A stretch of 64,000 nt of DNA from positions 3,968,001 through 4,032,000 of the forward strand of contig NZ_AP022612.1 in NCBI RefSeq assembly GCF_010729895.1, in the 5' to 3' direction. This stretch comes from Mycolicibacterium confluentis (GTDB lineage Bacteria; Actinomycetota; Actinomycetes; Mycobacteriales; Mycobacteriaceae). The position numbers were made by a program, and so were the translations under genes. Below the pieces are notes generated by a model. It saw nothing but the letters and a program-made list of their open reading frames with translations, did no database searches and was not told where the DNA came from. Shown here piece by piece: positions 48,679 to 58,904 of the stretch. Each line of letters begins with the position of its first letter. The stretch's first letter is position 1.

Positions 48679-49944
48679 TTGAGCACGCCGACGACAGCCC
48701 GCCAAGCCAGTGAACAGGGACGGGCACTGGCGGACCCCACCGCCTACGCCGACAACGACCGCCTGCACGCCGCGTTGACCTGGCTTCGCGCCAACGAGCC
48801 GGTCACCTGGGTGGACAACCCGCCATACCGCCCGTTCTGGGGTGTCACCAAGCACACCGACATCATGGACATCGAGCGCGACAACGAACTCTGGATCAGC
48901 GAACCGCGCCCGCTTCTGCTGCCGGCCGAAGCCGAGGACGTGATCAAGCGGGATCAGGAGGCCGGCATCGGCCTGCGCACGCTGATCCACATGGATGACC
49001 CGCACCATCGCGACATCCGCAAGATCGGCGCCGACTGGTTCCGCCCCAAGGCGATGCGCGACCTCAAAGTCCGCGTCGATGAGTTGGCCAAGCGCTACGT
49101 CGACCGGATGGCCGAGATCGGACCCGAGTGCGACTTCGTCACCGAGATCGCGATCAACTTCCCGCTGTATGTGATCCTGTCGCTGCTCGGTCTGCCCGAG
49201 GAGGACTTCCCGCGCATGCTCAAGCTGACGCAGGAGATGTTCGGCGGCGAGGACGCCGAACATAAGCGGGGTGAGGGCACCACCGAAGACCTGATGGCGG
49301 TGCTGCTGGACTTCTTCAACTACTTCTCGGCCCTGACCGCATCACGGCGCGCGAACCCGACCGACGACCTGGCGTCGGCCATCGCCAACGGCACCATCAA
49401 CGGCGAACTGATGTCCGACATGGACACCTTGTCCTATTACGTCATCGTCGCAAGCGCCGGCCACGACACCACCAAGGACGCCATCTCGGGCGGGATGTGC
49501 GCGCTCGTCGAGAACCAGGATCAGCTCGCCCGCCTCAAGAACGATATGAGCCTGATGCCGCTGGCGGTCGAGGAGATGATCCGCTGGTCGACGCCGGTCA
49601 AGGAGTTCATGCGAACCGCGACGGCCGACACCGAGGTCCGCGGCGTGCCGATCGCCAAGGGTGAGGCCGTGTACCTCTCCTACGTCTCGGCCAACCGCGA
49701 CGAGGAGATCTTCGAGAATCCGTTCGCGTTCGACGTCGGGCGCGATCCCAACAAGCACCTGTCCTTCGGCTACGGCGTGCACTTCTGCCTGGGCGCGGCC
49801 CTGGCCCGCATGGAGATGAACAGCCTGTTCACCGAACTCGTGCCGCGACTGGAGTCCATCGAACTCACGGGTGAGCCCGAGTACTCCCAGACGATCTTCG
49901 TCGGTGGGCTCAAACACCTTCCGATTCGGTACTCGCTGCGCTGA
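48679..49944 (+). CDS. Cytochrome P450 (tandem copy 3)
   Basis: A 421-residue paralogue: AGHDTTKDAISGG, EEMIRW, FGYGVHFCLG with Cys370. Starts with TTG at 48679, with CGAGGAG 7-8 nt upstream; the deduced N-terminus MSTPTTARQASEQG matches the length of the others. Closest to copy 2 in the central region. Its 3' end overlaps the convergent TetR gene by 35 nt. Confidence 0.93.
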   Translation: MSTPTTARQASEQGRALADPTAYADNDRLHAALTWLRANEPVTWVDNPPYRPFWGVTKHTDIMDIERDNELWISEPRPLLLPAEAEDVIKRDQEAGIGLRTLIHMDDPHHRDIRKIGADWFRPKAMRDLKVRVDELAKRYVDRMAEIGPECDFVTEIAINFPLYVILSLLGLPEEDFPRMLKLTQEMFGGEDAEHKRGEGTTEDLMAVLLDFFNYFSALTASRRANPTDDLASAIANGTINGELMSDMDTLSYYVIVASAGHDTTKDAISGGMCALVENQDQLARLKNDMSLMPLAVEEMIRWSTPVKEFMRTATADTEVRGVPIAKGEAVYLSYVSANRDEEIFENPFAFDVGRDPNKHLSFGYGVHFCLGAALARMEMNSLFTELVPRLESIELTGEPEYSQTIFVGGLKHLPIRYSLR

Positions 49945-50560
49945 TCTCGGCGGAGGGCTTTTTGCCGTACACGTGCAGGAAACCCTCAACCGAAGCCCGC
50001 ACGGTCTCCCGGTAGTCGGCATCGACCAGGGTGCTCAGCTTCGCGGTCACCAGCGGTCCGAGCAGCAGCATCATGGCCGTCGCACGGTCGAACTCGACAA
50101 GTTCGGCAGCCGCCTGCGGGCTGTCGAAGATCGCATCAAACGGGGCGGCGTACTGCTGGGCGATCCGTTCGCGCAGCGTGCGCACCTCGGGACTGTCGCC
50201 GGCCTCGGGCATCTGATCCAGGTCACGCCCGAGCGCCAGCCAGTTCATCGCCGTCAGCAGTGCGGGCGCCTCGGCGATGTGCTCGGCCCATGCCTCCATC
50301 AGGCCGATCAGCCGATCCCGCAACGTGCCGTCCTCGGGAGGCATCGGCGCGGGCGGAATCAGGCTCTGGAAGGCCGCGGCCAACAGGTCGGTACCGCTGG
50401 GGAAATGCCGGTACAGCGTCGCCCTGGCCACATTGGCCCCGCGCAGCACCGCGTCGACGGTGACCGCGTTGGGGCCGCCCGTCCGCAGCAGCGTCGTAGC
50501 CGCCTCGAGGAGGCGCGCGCGCGAACGCGCGGGCCGCGGGTCGGTGCGCCCTTCAGTCAT
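49910..50560 (-). CDS. TetR-family transcriptional regulator
   Basis: A 216-residue TetR: N-terminal helix-turn-helix (LLEAATTLLRTGGPNAVTVD, VLRGANVARATLYRHFPSG), all-helical C-terminal ligand domain. Start ATG at 50560 with GGGAGGGGAG upstream. Divergent from an MFS exporter across the palindrome at 50601, which is probably its operator. It is also the closest regulator to the P450 genes, whose palindromes differ from that one; whether it acts on them is open. Confidence 0.92.
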   Translation of the reverse strand: MTEGRTDPRPARSRARLLEAATTLLRTGGPNAVTVDAVLRGANVARATLYRHFPSGTDLLAAAFQSLIPPAPMPPEDGTLRDRLIGLMEAWAEHIAEAPALLTAMNWLALGRDLDQMPEAGDSPEVRTLRERIAQQYAAPFDAIFDSPQAAAELVEFDRATAMMLLLGPLVTAKLSTLVDADYRETVRASVEGFLHVYGKKPSAEISAASTESEGV

Positions 50561-50600
50561 GACTCCCCTCCCTGACCCCATCGGGGACGACTGCCGCGCA

Positions 50601-50617
50601 CGAGACTGTTAGTCTCG
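50601..50617. promoter_or_regulatory. TetR operator between tetR and MFS gene
   Basis: CGAGACTGTTAGTCTCG is a perfect inverted repeat (7-bp arms, 3-nt centre), placed between the two divergent starts (50560 and 50651). This is the usual position of a TetR site that controls both its own gene and an efflux pump. Confidence 0.7.
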
Positions 50618-50650
50618 AAAGTATCCAGCATGCCGAGGGAAGGCGTTGCC

Positions 50651-52246
50651 ATGGGAGTGGTCACCTCCACTCAGCCCGATCAGGATACCGAGGCGCGGCC
50701 GGCAGCCATGTCCACGCGGGCCCGGGTGTGGACGGTGATTCTGGCCTGCTTCGGATTGTCGCTGGTGATGTCGTCCATGGTGGCGCTCAACACCGCCCTC
50801 GGCGACATCGCCGTCGAGACGGGCGCCAGCCAGACCCAGCTGACGTGGATCGTCGACAGTTACACCCTGGTGCTGGCCTGTCTGCTTCTGCCCGCCGGAG
50901 CCCTCGGCGACCGGTTCGGCCGCCGCGGGGCGCTGATCGTGGGTCTCGTGGTCTTCTCGCTCGCGTCGGTGGCCCCACTGATCTGGATGACGGCAGACAC
51001 CCTGATCATGGCGCGGGCCGCCGCCGGCGTCGGCGCGGCCTTCGTCATGCCCGCCACGCTGTCGCTCATCACGACCGCCTATCCGCGCGACGAACGGGCG
51101 AAAGCGGTGGGGATCTGGGCGGGCGTCTCCGGCGCGGGCGGCATGATCGGCATGCTCGGTTCGGGAGTGCTGCTGCGCTACTGGGAGTGGCCGTCGATCT
51201 TCTGGGCCTTCGCACTCTGCGCGGCTGCCCTCGTGCCCCTCACGCTCACGATGCCGAACTCCCGCGACGACGATCCGAAACCGCTGGACTGGATCGGTTC
51301 GATGTTGATCGGTGCGGCCGTGGCCGCATTCGTCCTCGGCATCCTCGAGGCGCCGATCCGCGGATGGAGTGATCCGGTGGTGTATGGCTGCCTCGTGGCG
51401 GGCGCGCTGCTGGCCGGCCTCTTCGCCCTCGTCGAACTGCGCCGGCGCCATCCCCTCCTCGATGTCCGACTGTTCGCCGACACTCAGTTCGCGACGGGCG
51501 CGGCCTCGGTGACCGTGTTGTTCCTGGCGCTGTTCGGGTTCTTCTTCGTGATCATCCAGCACGTCCAGCTCATCATGGGATACAGCGCCCTGATGACGGC
51601 CTTTGCGATCTCGCCGCTCTCCGTACCGATGCTGGCGCTGTCCGCGACGTCGTTCTGGTTCGTGCCGAAGCTGGGGCTGCGCCTCGTCGTCTTCCTCGGG
51701 CTGATGCTCATCTCAGTGGGCTACCTGATGCTGCGCATCCTCGAAACCGACTCCCCCTATTGGCATCTGGCCGTACCGATGCTCGTGCTCAGCTGCGGCA
51801 TCGGCCTGTGCGTGGCGCCGACCACGTCGGCCATCATGACCTCGGTGCCCGACGCAAAGCAGGGCGTTGCCTCGGCGGTCAACGATGCGACCCGCGAGAT
51901 CGGCGCGGCCCTGGGCATCGCACTGGCCGGTTCCATGCTCGCGTCGCAGTACACCAGATCCGTTGCGCCGGAGTTGAACACCTTCCCTGAACAGATTCAG
52001 GAGGCAGCAGGACGGTCCCTGGGCGAGGCGATGGGCGCCGCCGAGCGCCTCGGACCGCAGGGCCAGGTGCTGCTGGATCTGAGCCGGGCGGCGTTCGTCG
52101 ACGGCGTCCACGCGTCACTGACGGCACTGGCGATCCTCATCGCGGTGACCGCCGTGCTCATCGGACTGTGGGCACCGGGACGCGACGGGCGGCAGTTGGC
52201 GTTCGTTCGAAGGTTCCGGGCGCGCAGGCTCACGCGCCAGGACTGA
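50651..52246 (+). CDS. MFS drug exporter, DHA2 (EmrB/QacA) family, 14 spans
   Basis: A 531-residue proton-driven exporter. Family motifs: LTWIVDSYTLVLACLLLPAG (TM2), GDRFGRRGALIVGL (motif A) and GVSGAGGMIGMLGSG (motif C, antiporter). The start is ATG at 50651 after GAGGGAAGG; an ATG seven codons upstream (50630) lacks this. Divergent from a TetR gene, its likely repressor. Its 3' end overlaps the convergent mftG by 17 nt. Substrate unknown; the position next to P450 and mycofactocin genes does not decide it. Confidence 0.93.
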   Translation: MGVVTSTQPDQDTEARPAAMSTRARVWTVILACFGLSLVMSSMVALNTALGDIAVETGASQTQLTWIVDSYTLVLACLLLPAGALGDRFGRRGALIVGLVVFSLASVAPLIWMTADTLIMARAAAGVGAAFVMPATLSLITTAYPRDERAKAVGIWAGVSGAGGMIGMLGSGVLLRYWEWPSIFWAFALCAAALVPLTLTMPNSRDDDPKPLDWIGSMLIGAAVAAFVLGILEAPIRGWSDPVVYGCLVAGALLAGLFALVELRRRHPLLDVRLFADTQFATGAASVTVLFLALFGFFFVIIQHVQLIMGYSALMTAFAISPLSVPMLALSATSFWFVPKLGLRLVVFLGLMLISVGYLMLRILETDSPYWHLAVPMLVLSCGIGLCVAPTTSAIMTSVPDAKQGVASAVNDATREIGAALGIALAGSMLASQYTRSVAPELNTFPEQIQEAAGRSLGEAMGAAERLGPQGQVLLDLSRAAFVDGVHASLTALAILIAVTAVLIGLWAPGRDGRQLAFVRRFRARRLTRQD

Positions 52247-53702
52247 CAAACCCTGCCGCCCGGTGGGCCAGCATCACCGTGGTGGCGTGCGGGCCGCGAC
52301 TGAGCGCCGACGGCAGGACGGAACCGTCGATCACCCACAACCCCTCGACTCCGCGCACCCGACACTGCTCGTCGAGCACGGCGCGCGGATCGTCGGCGCG
52401 ACCCATCGGCGCACTGCCACCCAGGTGCTGCGAGGTGGACCAGGAATGCTCACCGACTTCGGCTGCCGTGCCGATGATTTCGCGGACCACCTCGGTGCCG
52501 TATTCGAGCCGCTTGATGTCGTCCGCGACCCGGTCGTAGCGGTGTTCGATCTCAGGTGGCGTCGTGGGGTCCGCGGACACCAGGGCCACGCTCGCATACG
52601 ACTGGGGCTTCATCAGCGCCACGCCGAGATGCGGCCAGTCCGGGTGGTCGGCCCCGACGCCACCGACCATCGCCACGAAACCACCTGTGTAGGGCCGGAT
52701 CTCGAGATCATCGGCGATGCTGAGGACCACCTCTAGCACTGGGCGGCCGGGTTCCACCGACCAGTTCGTGGGCAGCACCCACTCGGGGTGGTCGACGCAG
52801 TGCATCCCGACCGGAAGCGGTTGCACCACGGGCACCCCCGCACGGCGCAGCGCCGGCTCCGGTCCGATGCCCGAGAGCATCAGCAGATGCGCGGTACCGA
52901 TGGCGCCACTGCTCAACACAATCCGGTCGGCCGTCAGCGTCGTCACGCCGTCGGGGCCCTCTGGGCCGTGGGGCCTGGTGACGTCCACGCCCACCGCGCG
53001 TCCCCGGTGGAACCGGATCCGCAGAACACGGGCGCGGGTGAGCACCGACAGGTTCGGCCGCCTCATCGCGGGCACCAGGAATGCCGCACCCGGACCCATT
53101 CGCCTGCCCTCGACGATGTTCAGGGGTACGCGTCCCACCCCTGAGGGCAGTGCTCCGCTCTCGACGCCGTTGAGGTCCGGCAGCCACGCGACCCCGGCAC
53201 GCTCGCAGGCTTCGAGGAAAAGTGCTGTGGCCCCGACGTATTCGGAGGTCCGCTGGACGTGGATGGGCCCGCTGTCGCCGTGCAGTGGTCCGTCGAAGTC
53301 CAGATCGGTCTCGACGGCGCGGTAGTGCGCGAGCACCGTGGGCCAGTCCCACCCGGGCAGGTCCCACGCGGCGATGTCGGCGGGCACCGCGCGGCAGAAG
53401 TAGCCGCCGTTCACGGCCCCCGACCCACCGACGGTGCGACCGCGCACCAAGTGGGCGGTCCGGGGCGGATCCTGCGTCAGCACCGACGCGTAGCGGGTCA
53501 CCAGTTCGCTGTCCGAACCGATGGGCAGCAGCGTGCCGCTGTCGGTGAGCGCCTGCACTCCAGGTTCGGCGGGTCCGGGGCCGGTCTCCACCACGGTCAC
53601 GGAGCACTGTGGATCTGACGAAAGTCGCTCCGCGAGCACCGATCCGGCGCTTCCCGCACCGACGATCAGAACATCGCTGTGTGCGGAGGCTATGGCCTTC
53701 AC
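52230..53702 (-). CDS. mftG: Mycofactocin dehydrogenase MftG (GMC family flavoprotein)
   Basis: A 490-residue GMC oxidoreductase. FAD-binding [14 protein letters not shown] is at about residues 14-27, GMC segments are [14 protein letters not shown] and [18 protein letters not shown], and active-site histidines lie in [13 protein letters not shown] and GPHATT. Published work on M. smegmatis MftG links it to reoxidation of mycofactocinol and electron transfer to the respiratory chain during ethanol use. Starts at the GTG overlapping the mftF stop (GTGA). Last of the mft genes. Confidence 0.93.
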   Translation of the reverse strand: MKAIASAHSDVLIVGAGSAGSVLAERLSSDPQCSVTVVETGPGPAEPGVQALTDSGTLLPIGSDSELVTRYASVLTQDPPRTAHLVRGRTVGGSGAVNGGYFCRAVPADIAAWDLPGWDWPTVLAHYRAVETDLDFDGPLHGDSGPIHVQRTSEYVGATALFLEACERAGVAWLPDLNGVESGALPSGVGRVPLNIVEGRRMGPGAAFLVPAMRRPNLSVLTRARVLRIRFHRGRAVGVDVTRPHGPEGPDGVTTLTADRIVLSSGAIGTAHLLMLSGIGPEPALRRAGVPVVQPLPVGMHCVDHPEWVLPTNWSVEPGRPVLEVVLSIADDLEIRPYTGGFVAMVGGVGADHPDWPHLGVALMKPQSYASVALVSADPTTPPEIEHRYDRVADDIKRLEYGTEVVREIIGTAAEVGEHSWSTSQHLGGSAPMGRADDPRAVLDEQCRVRGVEGLWVIDGSVLPSALSRGPHATTVMLAHRAAGFVSPGA

Positions 53703-55111
53703 GCCTTGATCTGCGGCTTGAGCGGTGTCACGGTGCGCTCCTGCACCGCACCACACCACAGTCCCGCGCCATAGGCCAGGTCGTCGAGTCGCTTCATCAG
53801 CACATACGACACCAGGCCCAGGGGCCTGGTGTCGTCGCTGACGTGCTGGCGCCGGTTCAGCCAGTCGACGGCACCGTCGATGATCGCGGCGGCCAGCACG
53901 GCCCGACGGCACCGCTGCGACACCACCGCGAGGACCAGCGACACCGGCCAGTAGTGCCTGCAGACCGCCGCGGCCAACTGCATGGCTGCGGCCCCCAGTC
54001 CACTGGCCGCCACGTAGGCCACGTCGCGGGGGTTGGTCTCGGGTCCGCGCAGCCCGCGAGAGATGCGGCGACCCGTGACCGCCGCGGCGCCCAGCGAGGC
54101 CAGCACACCCACGCGCGATCCCAGCCCGAGCAGCACCCAGGCCAGCAGCATCCACCCCGAGATCACCATCGGGGCGGTCTTGTCCGGGTGCCTGCTGGAC
54201 AGCGGGGCAGCGGAACCTCCGTAGAATGCCTTGCGCACCAACCAATCTCGGACGTCGGTGCGGTGATCGTGGGCGACTTGGGCGATGGGTTCGTAGCGCA
54301 GTCTGGCCCCCGACTCCACCAGGCGCCAGCACAGGTCGACATCCTCGCCCGACAGCAGGGCCTCGTCGAAGCCGCCGAGATCGAGCACCGCGGCGCGCCG
54401 GCAGATGATCGCGGCACTGGGGACATAGGACACCGTCCCGTACGGCAGCACGGGCGCCTCCCGGTGCCCGAGGTCCAGTGACGACCGGACCGCCTCGTAG
54501 CGGGCCACCAGGTTCTCCTCGGCGTTCAGGCCGACGATGCGCGGCGCCACCAACGCCACGGTCGGGTCGCAGAAATGGCCGAGCAGTGCTTCGAGCCACC
54601 CCCGCCGGGGGACCACATCGGAGTCCAGGAACGCCACGAAGTCCGTCGAGCAGGCCAGCAGCCCCGTGTTGCGGGCCGCCGCGGGTCCGCGGTTTGCGGG
54701 GTGCCGAAGCACCGAGACGTCGCAGTGCGCGCCCGCGACGTCGGCCGTGCTGATCGGTGTCGCCGAGCCGTCGTCGACCACGACGACCCGCAGCCCGCGC
54801 AGCGCCCCGAGCAGCCGGGTGAGTCCGGTTATGTTGTCCCGCACCGGAATGACGACCGTCACGTCGCGGTGCGAGGGACCGGTGGCCGGGCGGGGATGGG
54901 CCACGGTCGCGTCGAGCAGGGTCCGGGCCAACTGGGCGCTGACGGCGTCCCGCACCTCGAGGCGGCCGCCGTCGAGCATGTCCTGCGCCGCGGGCGCCAG
55001 CCTCAGCAGTCGGGTCGGCGTGCCGCCGAGCAGGGCCGAGCCCTCCCCGAGCACCCGCACCCGGCGGTCGACCTGCACCGCGAATCCGTTGGGCAGTCGG
55101 GGCGGGGTCAT
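53699..55111 (-). CDS. mftF: Mycofactocin glycosyltransferase MftF
   Basis: A 470-residue family 2 glycosyltransferase that attaches beta-1,4-linked glucose units to premycofactocin. The GT2 core is at about residues 80-300: [33 protein letters not shown] (in parts; DSD is the metal-binding DxD), [13 protein letters not shown]. The C-terminal ~150 residues have hydrophobic segments. ATG at 55111 overlaps the mftE stop (ATGA). Confidence 0.95.
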   Translation of the reverse strand: MTPPRLPNGFAVQVDRRVRVLGEGSALLGGTPTRLLRLAPAAQDMLDGGRLEVRDAVSAQLARTLLDATVAHPRPATGPSHRDVTVVIPVRDNITGLTRLLGALRGLRVVVVDDGSATPISTADVAGAHCDVSVLRHPANRGPAAARNTGLLACSTDFVAFLDSDVVPRRGWLEALLGHFCDPTVALVAPRIVGLNAEENLVARYEAVRSSLDLGHREAPVLPYGTVSYVPSAAIICRRAAVLDLGGFDEALLSGEDVDLCWRLVESGARLRYEPIAQVAHDHRTDVRDWLVRKAFYGGSAAPLSSRHPDKTAPMVISGWMLLAWVLLGLGSRVGVLASLGAAAVTGRRISRGLRGPETNPRDVAYVAASGLGAAAMQLAAAVCRHYWPVSLVLAVVSQRCRRAVLAAAIIDGAVDWLNRRQHVSDDTRPLGLVSYVLMKRLDDLAYGAGLWCGAVQERTVTPLKPQIKA

Positions 55112-55881
55112 ATCAGCATCCCGTCGTCCCGCGGGGTCCACCGGCGCAGCCGCTGCGCACAGTCGGCGACCATCTCGGCGAAGAGTCGCCTGCCCTCTTC
55201 CGCGGTTGCTGTGGTCGGGTCCCCCAAGATTCCCACCTCACTCACTGCGGCCACTCCCCCACGGCGCATGCTGGGCATCAGGTCTACCAGCGGTGCGCAG
55301 TTGCCCGGGCGGGAATGCTCGAATCTCACCTCGGACGGCGAAATATGTAGTAATACAGACGTTTCTGTGTGCCCCGCGTGCGCGTCGCCACCGCGGACCG
55401 TGCATGACGACCAGGCGGCGTCGCGACCCTCTGACCTGAGCAGACGCACCGCAGCACGCAGCGCCTCGACATTGCCGCCGTGCCCGTTGACGAACACCAG
55501 CCGGCCAGCCCAGTGCGTGGCGGACCGGCCGAACTCGACCAGAACGTGACGCAGCGCCTCGGTGCCGATCGAGACGGTGCCTGCGAAGCCCTCATGTTCG
55601 CCACTGGCGCCGTAGGGCACGGCGGGCGCCAGAAGGTACCGGGGGCCCGCGTCGGCGTCGTCCAGGCCGTCCTGAGCCGCCGTCTCTGCCACCACCCGGG
55701 TGGCCGCGGTCGCCACGGCCGTGGCGATGCGGGTGTCGGTGTCCAGCGGCAGGTGCGGTCCGTGCTGCTCGGTCGAGCCCACCGGAATCACCACGACTGG
55801 TGAGGCAGCGATGAGGTCCCTCGACGTCGAGGGCCCCAGCTCCGAAGGCGAGACCACTCGCCGATGGTAGGCCCAATTCAT
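55108..55881 (-). CDS. mftE: Mycofactocin precursor peptidase MftE (creatininase family)
   Basis: Cleaves the MftC-modified MftA to release the Val-Tyr-derived core (AHDP). It has 257 residues. Creatininase-type metal ligands: [17 protein letters not shown] (Glu, His, Asp), VFVNGHGGN and [13 protein letters not shown] at 55881 gives MNWAYHRRV, as in other MftE. The 113-nt gap after mftD (55882-55994) is the only sizeable gap in the cluster and could hold an internal promoter. Confidence 0.95.
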   Translation of the reverse strand: MNWAYHRRVVSPSELGPSTSRDLIAASPVVVIPVGSTEQHGPHLPLDTDTRIATAVATAATRVVAETAAQDGLDDADAGPRYLLAPAVPYGASGEHEGFAGTVSIGTEALRHVLVEFGRSATHWAGRLVFVNGHGGNVEALRAAVRLLRSEGRDAAWSSCTVRGGDAHAGHTETSVLLHISPSEVRFEHSRPGNCAPLVDLMPSMRRGGVAAVSEVGILGDPTTATAEEGRRLFAEMVADCAQRLRRWTPRDDGMLI

Positions 55882-55994
55882 CTGCCGTGCCCCAATTGTT
55901 CGCCGTCGAGGACGATCAGCTCACAATCTCGCGAACGACACGCCCGGGCAGGGTTCACCTCCGCCACGTCTGCCACGTCAGTAACAGGGCGGCG

Positions 55995-57179
55995 TCAGGC
56001 GCGGGGAACTCCCAGCGCCCGGGTGAACCCCTCGGGGATCAGGATGTCGTCGGGGGTCAGGTCATGGATCGACGAGCGACCCAGTCCCATGAGCGCCGAG
56101 TCGATGCCGCCGTGCAGGATGTCCAGGACGTTCTCGACGCCGGCCTGACCCTCGGCGGCCAGGCCCCACAGGTAGGCGCGGCCGATCATGACCGCACGCG
56201 CACCGAGTGCGACGGCCTTGACCACGTCGCTGCCCCGGCGGATGCCGCCGTCGAGCAGGACCTCGACCTGATCGCCTACGGCCTCGGCCACGGCGGGCAG
56301 GCAACGGATCGCCGCGGGGGTGCCGTCGAGGTTGTTGCCACCGTGATTGGAGACCGAGATGGCCGAAACACCGGCGTCCACAGCACGTTTGGCGTCGTCG
56401 ACGCGCACGATGCCCTTGAGCATGAACGGTCCACCCCACTGCTCGCGCAGCCAGGCGATGTCCTCCCAGGTCGGCGGCGGGGTACCCATCCACTCGCCGT
56501 AGGCCTGGAAGAACGGCGGCCCGGGTTCACCCTTGGCGGCCTGGTTCGGCACCCGCAGGTTGGGCGGGGCCAGATGTTTGCCGAACGCCCACAGCCAGCG
56601 CGGCTTGGTGATGGCCTCGGGCGACATCTTGATCATCGTCTTGAGGTTCATCGCCTCGGGGATCTTGGGGCTGCCCCAGTCGCGCCCGTGCGAGAAGCTC
56701 CAGTCGGTGGTGACGATCAGGCCGACGGCCCCGGCCTCCTTGGCGCGCTGTGCCCGGGCCAGGATGGCGTCGCGGCTGCCGAGCCAGTAGATCTGGAAGA
56801 AGATCTTGCCGTTGACGGCGACGACGTCCTCGATCGGCTTGCTGGCGAAGGAGGAGAGCCCCATCGCCGTGCCGCGCGCCGCGGCGGCCCGCGCGACGGC
56901 GACCTCACCGTCGGGGTCGACGGCCTGCACGCCGGTCGGCGAGATGATGACGGGCAGTGAAATCTCCTGCCCCATCACGGTTGTCGCCATATCGCGCTTC
57001 TCGGGCGCGCCCACCACGTGCGGTGCGAATCCGAGTTCACCGAAGGACTCGACGTTGTCGGTGACCGTCAGGCCCTTCTCGCTGGCGGAGATCAGCGAGG
57101 AGTAGACGGACTTGGGCAGCCGTTTCTTCGCCCGTTGCTGGGCGATGGCGACGGTTTCGAACCAGGTATCGCGTGCCAT
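55995..57179 (-). CDS. mftD: Premycofactocin synthase MftD (FMN alpha-hydroxyacid oxidase family)
   Basis: Oxidatively deaminates AHDP to premycofactocin, giving the redox-active alpha-keto amide. It has 394 residues. FMN-binding and catalytic segments are LPVIISPTGVQAVDPDGEVA (in part), VSNHGGNNLDGTPAA (catalytic His) and LLDGGIRRGSDVVKAVALGA. Begins 4 nt after the mftC stop. Confidence 0.96.
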   Translation of the reverse strand: MARDTWFETVAIAQQRAKKRLPKSVYSSLISASEKGLTVTDNVESFGELGFAPHVVGAPEKRDMATTVMGQEISLPVIISPTGVQAVDPDGEVAVARAAAARGTAMGLSSFASKPIEDVVAVNGKIFFQIYWLGSRDAILARAQRAKEAGAVGLIVTTDWSFSHGRDWGSPKIPEAMNLKTMIKMSPEAITKPRWLWAFGKHLAPPNLRVPNQAAKGEPGPPFFQAYGEWMGTPPPTWEDIAWLREQWGGPFMLKGIVRVDDAKRAVDAGVSAISVSNHGGNNLDGTPAAIRCLPAVAEAVGDQVEVLLDGGIRRGSDVVKAVALGARAVMIGRAYLWGLAAEGQAGVENVLDILHGGIDSALMGLGRSSIHDLTPDDILIPEGFTRALGVPRA

Positions 57180-57183
57180 GAGA

Positions 57184-58374
57184 TCAGAGGGGACTTTCGT
57201 TGCAGAATTTCTTGGGCGGGACAGTGAGCAGGGTCAGCGGGATGGGACCCGCCGGCGTCTTCCGGTTCCCGGTGCGGGAATGGTCGACGCTGGATTTGGG
57301 CACGGTGCGGTCGGCCGACAGCGCCGATTCGCCGTAACCCTGGACGCATTCCGGATCAGGTCCGTCCATGGGCAGGCCCGTGAAGAACTTGGCGGCCATG
57401 CAGCCGCCGCGGCATGCGTCGAAGTGGCCGCAGCTTGAGCAGGCTCCCGCCGACTGCGGTTCGCGCAGTTCGCGGAACAGCGGCGCATGCTTCCAGACGG
57501 TGTCAAAACCTCCGTCGGACACCACATTTCCGGCCAGGAACCGGTCGTGGATGGCGAACGGGCACGCGTAGACGTCGCCCACCGGGTCGATCAGGCACAC
57601 CACTCGGCCCGCACCGCACAGGTTCAGGCCCGCCAGGGCGCCGGGCTCACCGAGGCCGGACAGGTGGAAGAACGAGTCGCCGGTCAGGACGCGATCGCCG
57701 CGCGCGACCAGCCAGTCGTAGAGCTGCACCTGCTGCGCGGGGGTGGGGTGCAGTTCATCCCAGACGTCGGCGCCGCGGCCCGAGGGGCGCAGGCGAGTGA
57801 TACGCAGCGTGGCGCCGTACCGGTCGGCGAGCGCCTTGAAGTCGTCGAGCTGGTCGACGTTGTGGCGGGTGACCACGACGGAGATCTTGGCGTCGGAAAA
57901 GCCTGCCGCGGAGAGGTTCTCGAGCGCGCGGACGGCCATCGCGAACGAGCCGGGGCCGCGAACCGCGTCGTTGACCTCGGCGTTGGCGCCGTCGAGGGAG
58001 ATCTGGACGTCGACGTAGTCGCTGGCTGCGAGCTTGGCCGCCACCTCGGGCGTGATGCGCACGCCGTTGGTGGAGAACTTGACCCCGACGTGGTGCTCGG
58101 TGGCGTAGTCGACGAGTTCCCAGAAGTCCGACCGGACCGTGGGCTCACCGCCGCCGATGTTGACGTAGAACACCTGCATGCGTTCGAGCTCGTCGATGAT
58201 GTCCTTGCACTGTTGCGTGGACAGCTCGCGGGGGTCTCGCTTGCCCGACGAGGACAGGCAGTGCACACAGGCGAGGTTGCAGGCGTAGGTCAACTCCCAC
58301 GTCAAGCAGATCGGTGCATCCAGACCGCGTTCGAACTGGTCGACGAGTCTGGGCACGGGCGCGACTGACGTCAC
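57184..58374 (-). CDS. mftC: Mycofactocin radical SAM maturase MftC
   Basis: Oxidatively decarboxylates the C-terminal Tyr of MftA and then forms the C-C bond to Val. It has 396 residues. Radical SAM cluster motif CNLACVHC (CxxxCxxC) near residue 32; the C-terminal SPASM-type region holds auxiliary cluster cysteines (LCGAGRVVC, VYACPF, CSSCGHFDACRGGC, PECVQG). GTG start overlapping the mftB stop (GTGA). Confidence 0.97.
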   Translation of the reverse strand: MTSVAPVPRLVDQFERGLDAPICLTWELTYACNLACVHCLSSSGKRDPRELSTQQCKDIIDELERMQVFYVNIGGGEPTVRSDFWELVDYATEHHVGVKFSTNGVRITPEVAAKLAASDYVDVQISLDGANAEVNDAVRGPGSFAMAVRALENLSAAGFSDAKISVVVTRHNVDQLDDFKALADRYGATLRITRLRPSGRGADVWDELHPTPAQQVQLYDWLVARGDRVLTGDSFFHLSGLGEPGALAGLNLCGAGRVVCLIDPVGDVYACPFAIHDRFLAGNVVSDGGFDTVWKHAPLFRELREPQSAGACSSCGHFDACRGGCMAAKFFTGLPMDGPDPECVQGYGESALSADRTVPKSSVDHSRTGNRKTPAGPIPLTLLTVPPKKFCNESPL

Positions 58375-58703
58375 CGGTCCTCCGAAGTCTTGGGTTGGGG
58401 TTCAAGCATTTTCGATTCGGCCAGTACCGCAAGGGCGTGCAGGTACGGCTGTTGGGCCGAGTCGTCGATGCCGACGGCGCGGCAGGCGCTGCGCACGTCG
58501 GGATGAGTGTCCAGGGACTGGACCAGTTCGAGCACCGTGCGGTTCTTCAGGAACGACAGCTTGCGGGTGCCGAAGTGGTAGAGCAGCGCGCCGAAGGGTT
58601 CCGGGCGCACCGCGACCTGGGGATGAAGCCGCCAGCCGCGATCAGCATCGAACCGACTGGCGCGGTCGATGCCGTCAGCGATCGCGGCCGGCGAGTTCGT
58701 CAT
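58371..58703 (-). CDS. mftB: Mycofactocin RiPP chaperone MftB
   Basis: A 110-residue peptide chaperone with a winged-helix RRE fold that binds the MftA leader and delivers it to MftC. Segments: HPQVAVRPEPFGALLYHFGT, RKLSFLKNRTVLELVQSLD. Starts one base after the mftA stop and overlaps mftC. Confidence 0.95.
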   Translation of the reverse strand: MTNSPAAIADGIDRASRFDADRGWRLHPQVAVRPEPFGALLYHFGTRKLSFLKNRTVLELVQSLDTHPDVRSACRAVGIDDSAQQPYLHALAVLAESKMLEPQPKTSEDR

Positions 58704-58704
58704 G

Positions 58705-58800
58705 TCAGTAGACGCCGCACATGCCGTCGATGGAGACCTCTTCGACCAGGCTCTCCGTGACGAGGGCCTCGCCGGCGACGACCTGCTGATCCTGTTCCAT
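58705..58800 (-). CDS. mftA: Mycofactocin precursor peptide MftA
   Basis: A 31-residue peptide ending in IDGMCGVY; the terminal Val-Tyr is the part that becomes mycofactocin. The start is the ATG at 58800 with AAAGGTG upstream, giving the usual length; longer in-frame readings (to 58932) would cross the operator. The leader (VVAGEALVTESLVEEVS) is typical. Confidence 0.96.
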   Translation of the reverse strand: MEQDQQVVAGEALVTESLVEEVSIDGMCGVY

Positions 58801-58822
58801 GGTGTTCACCTTTCGTTGTGTG

Positions 58823-58857
58823 AGACTCGACACCTCGGGTCTGTGCGGAACACAATA
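58823..58857 (-). promoter_or_regulatory. mftA promoter -10 and candidate MftR operator
   Basis: On the minus strand TATTGT (58852-58857) is a TANNNT -10. Just downstream lies AGACTCGACACCTCGGGTCT (58823-58842), a 20-bp inverted repeat with one mismatched pair and centre CACC. It lies between mftA and the divergent mftR, so it is a candidate site for MftR repression. No clear -35. Confidence 0.5.
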
Positions 58858-58904
58858 TGGCATCGGGTGCCTAAACGCTAGAGATGGGTCGAAGGAGGGT
58901 GGAC

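Noticed and set aside
45885..49263. Long minus-strand frames opposite each P450 gene
   Set aside because: They mirror each other because the P450 genes are paralogues; no start signals and no known domain.
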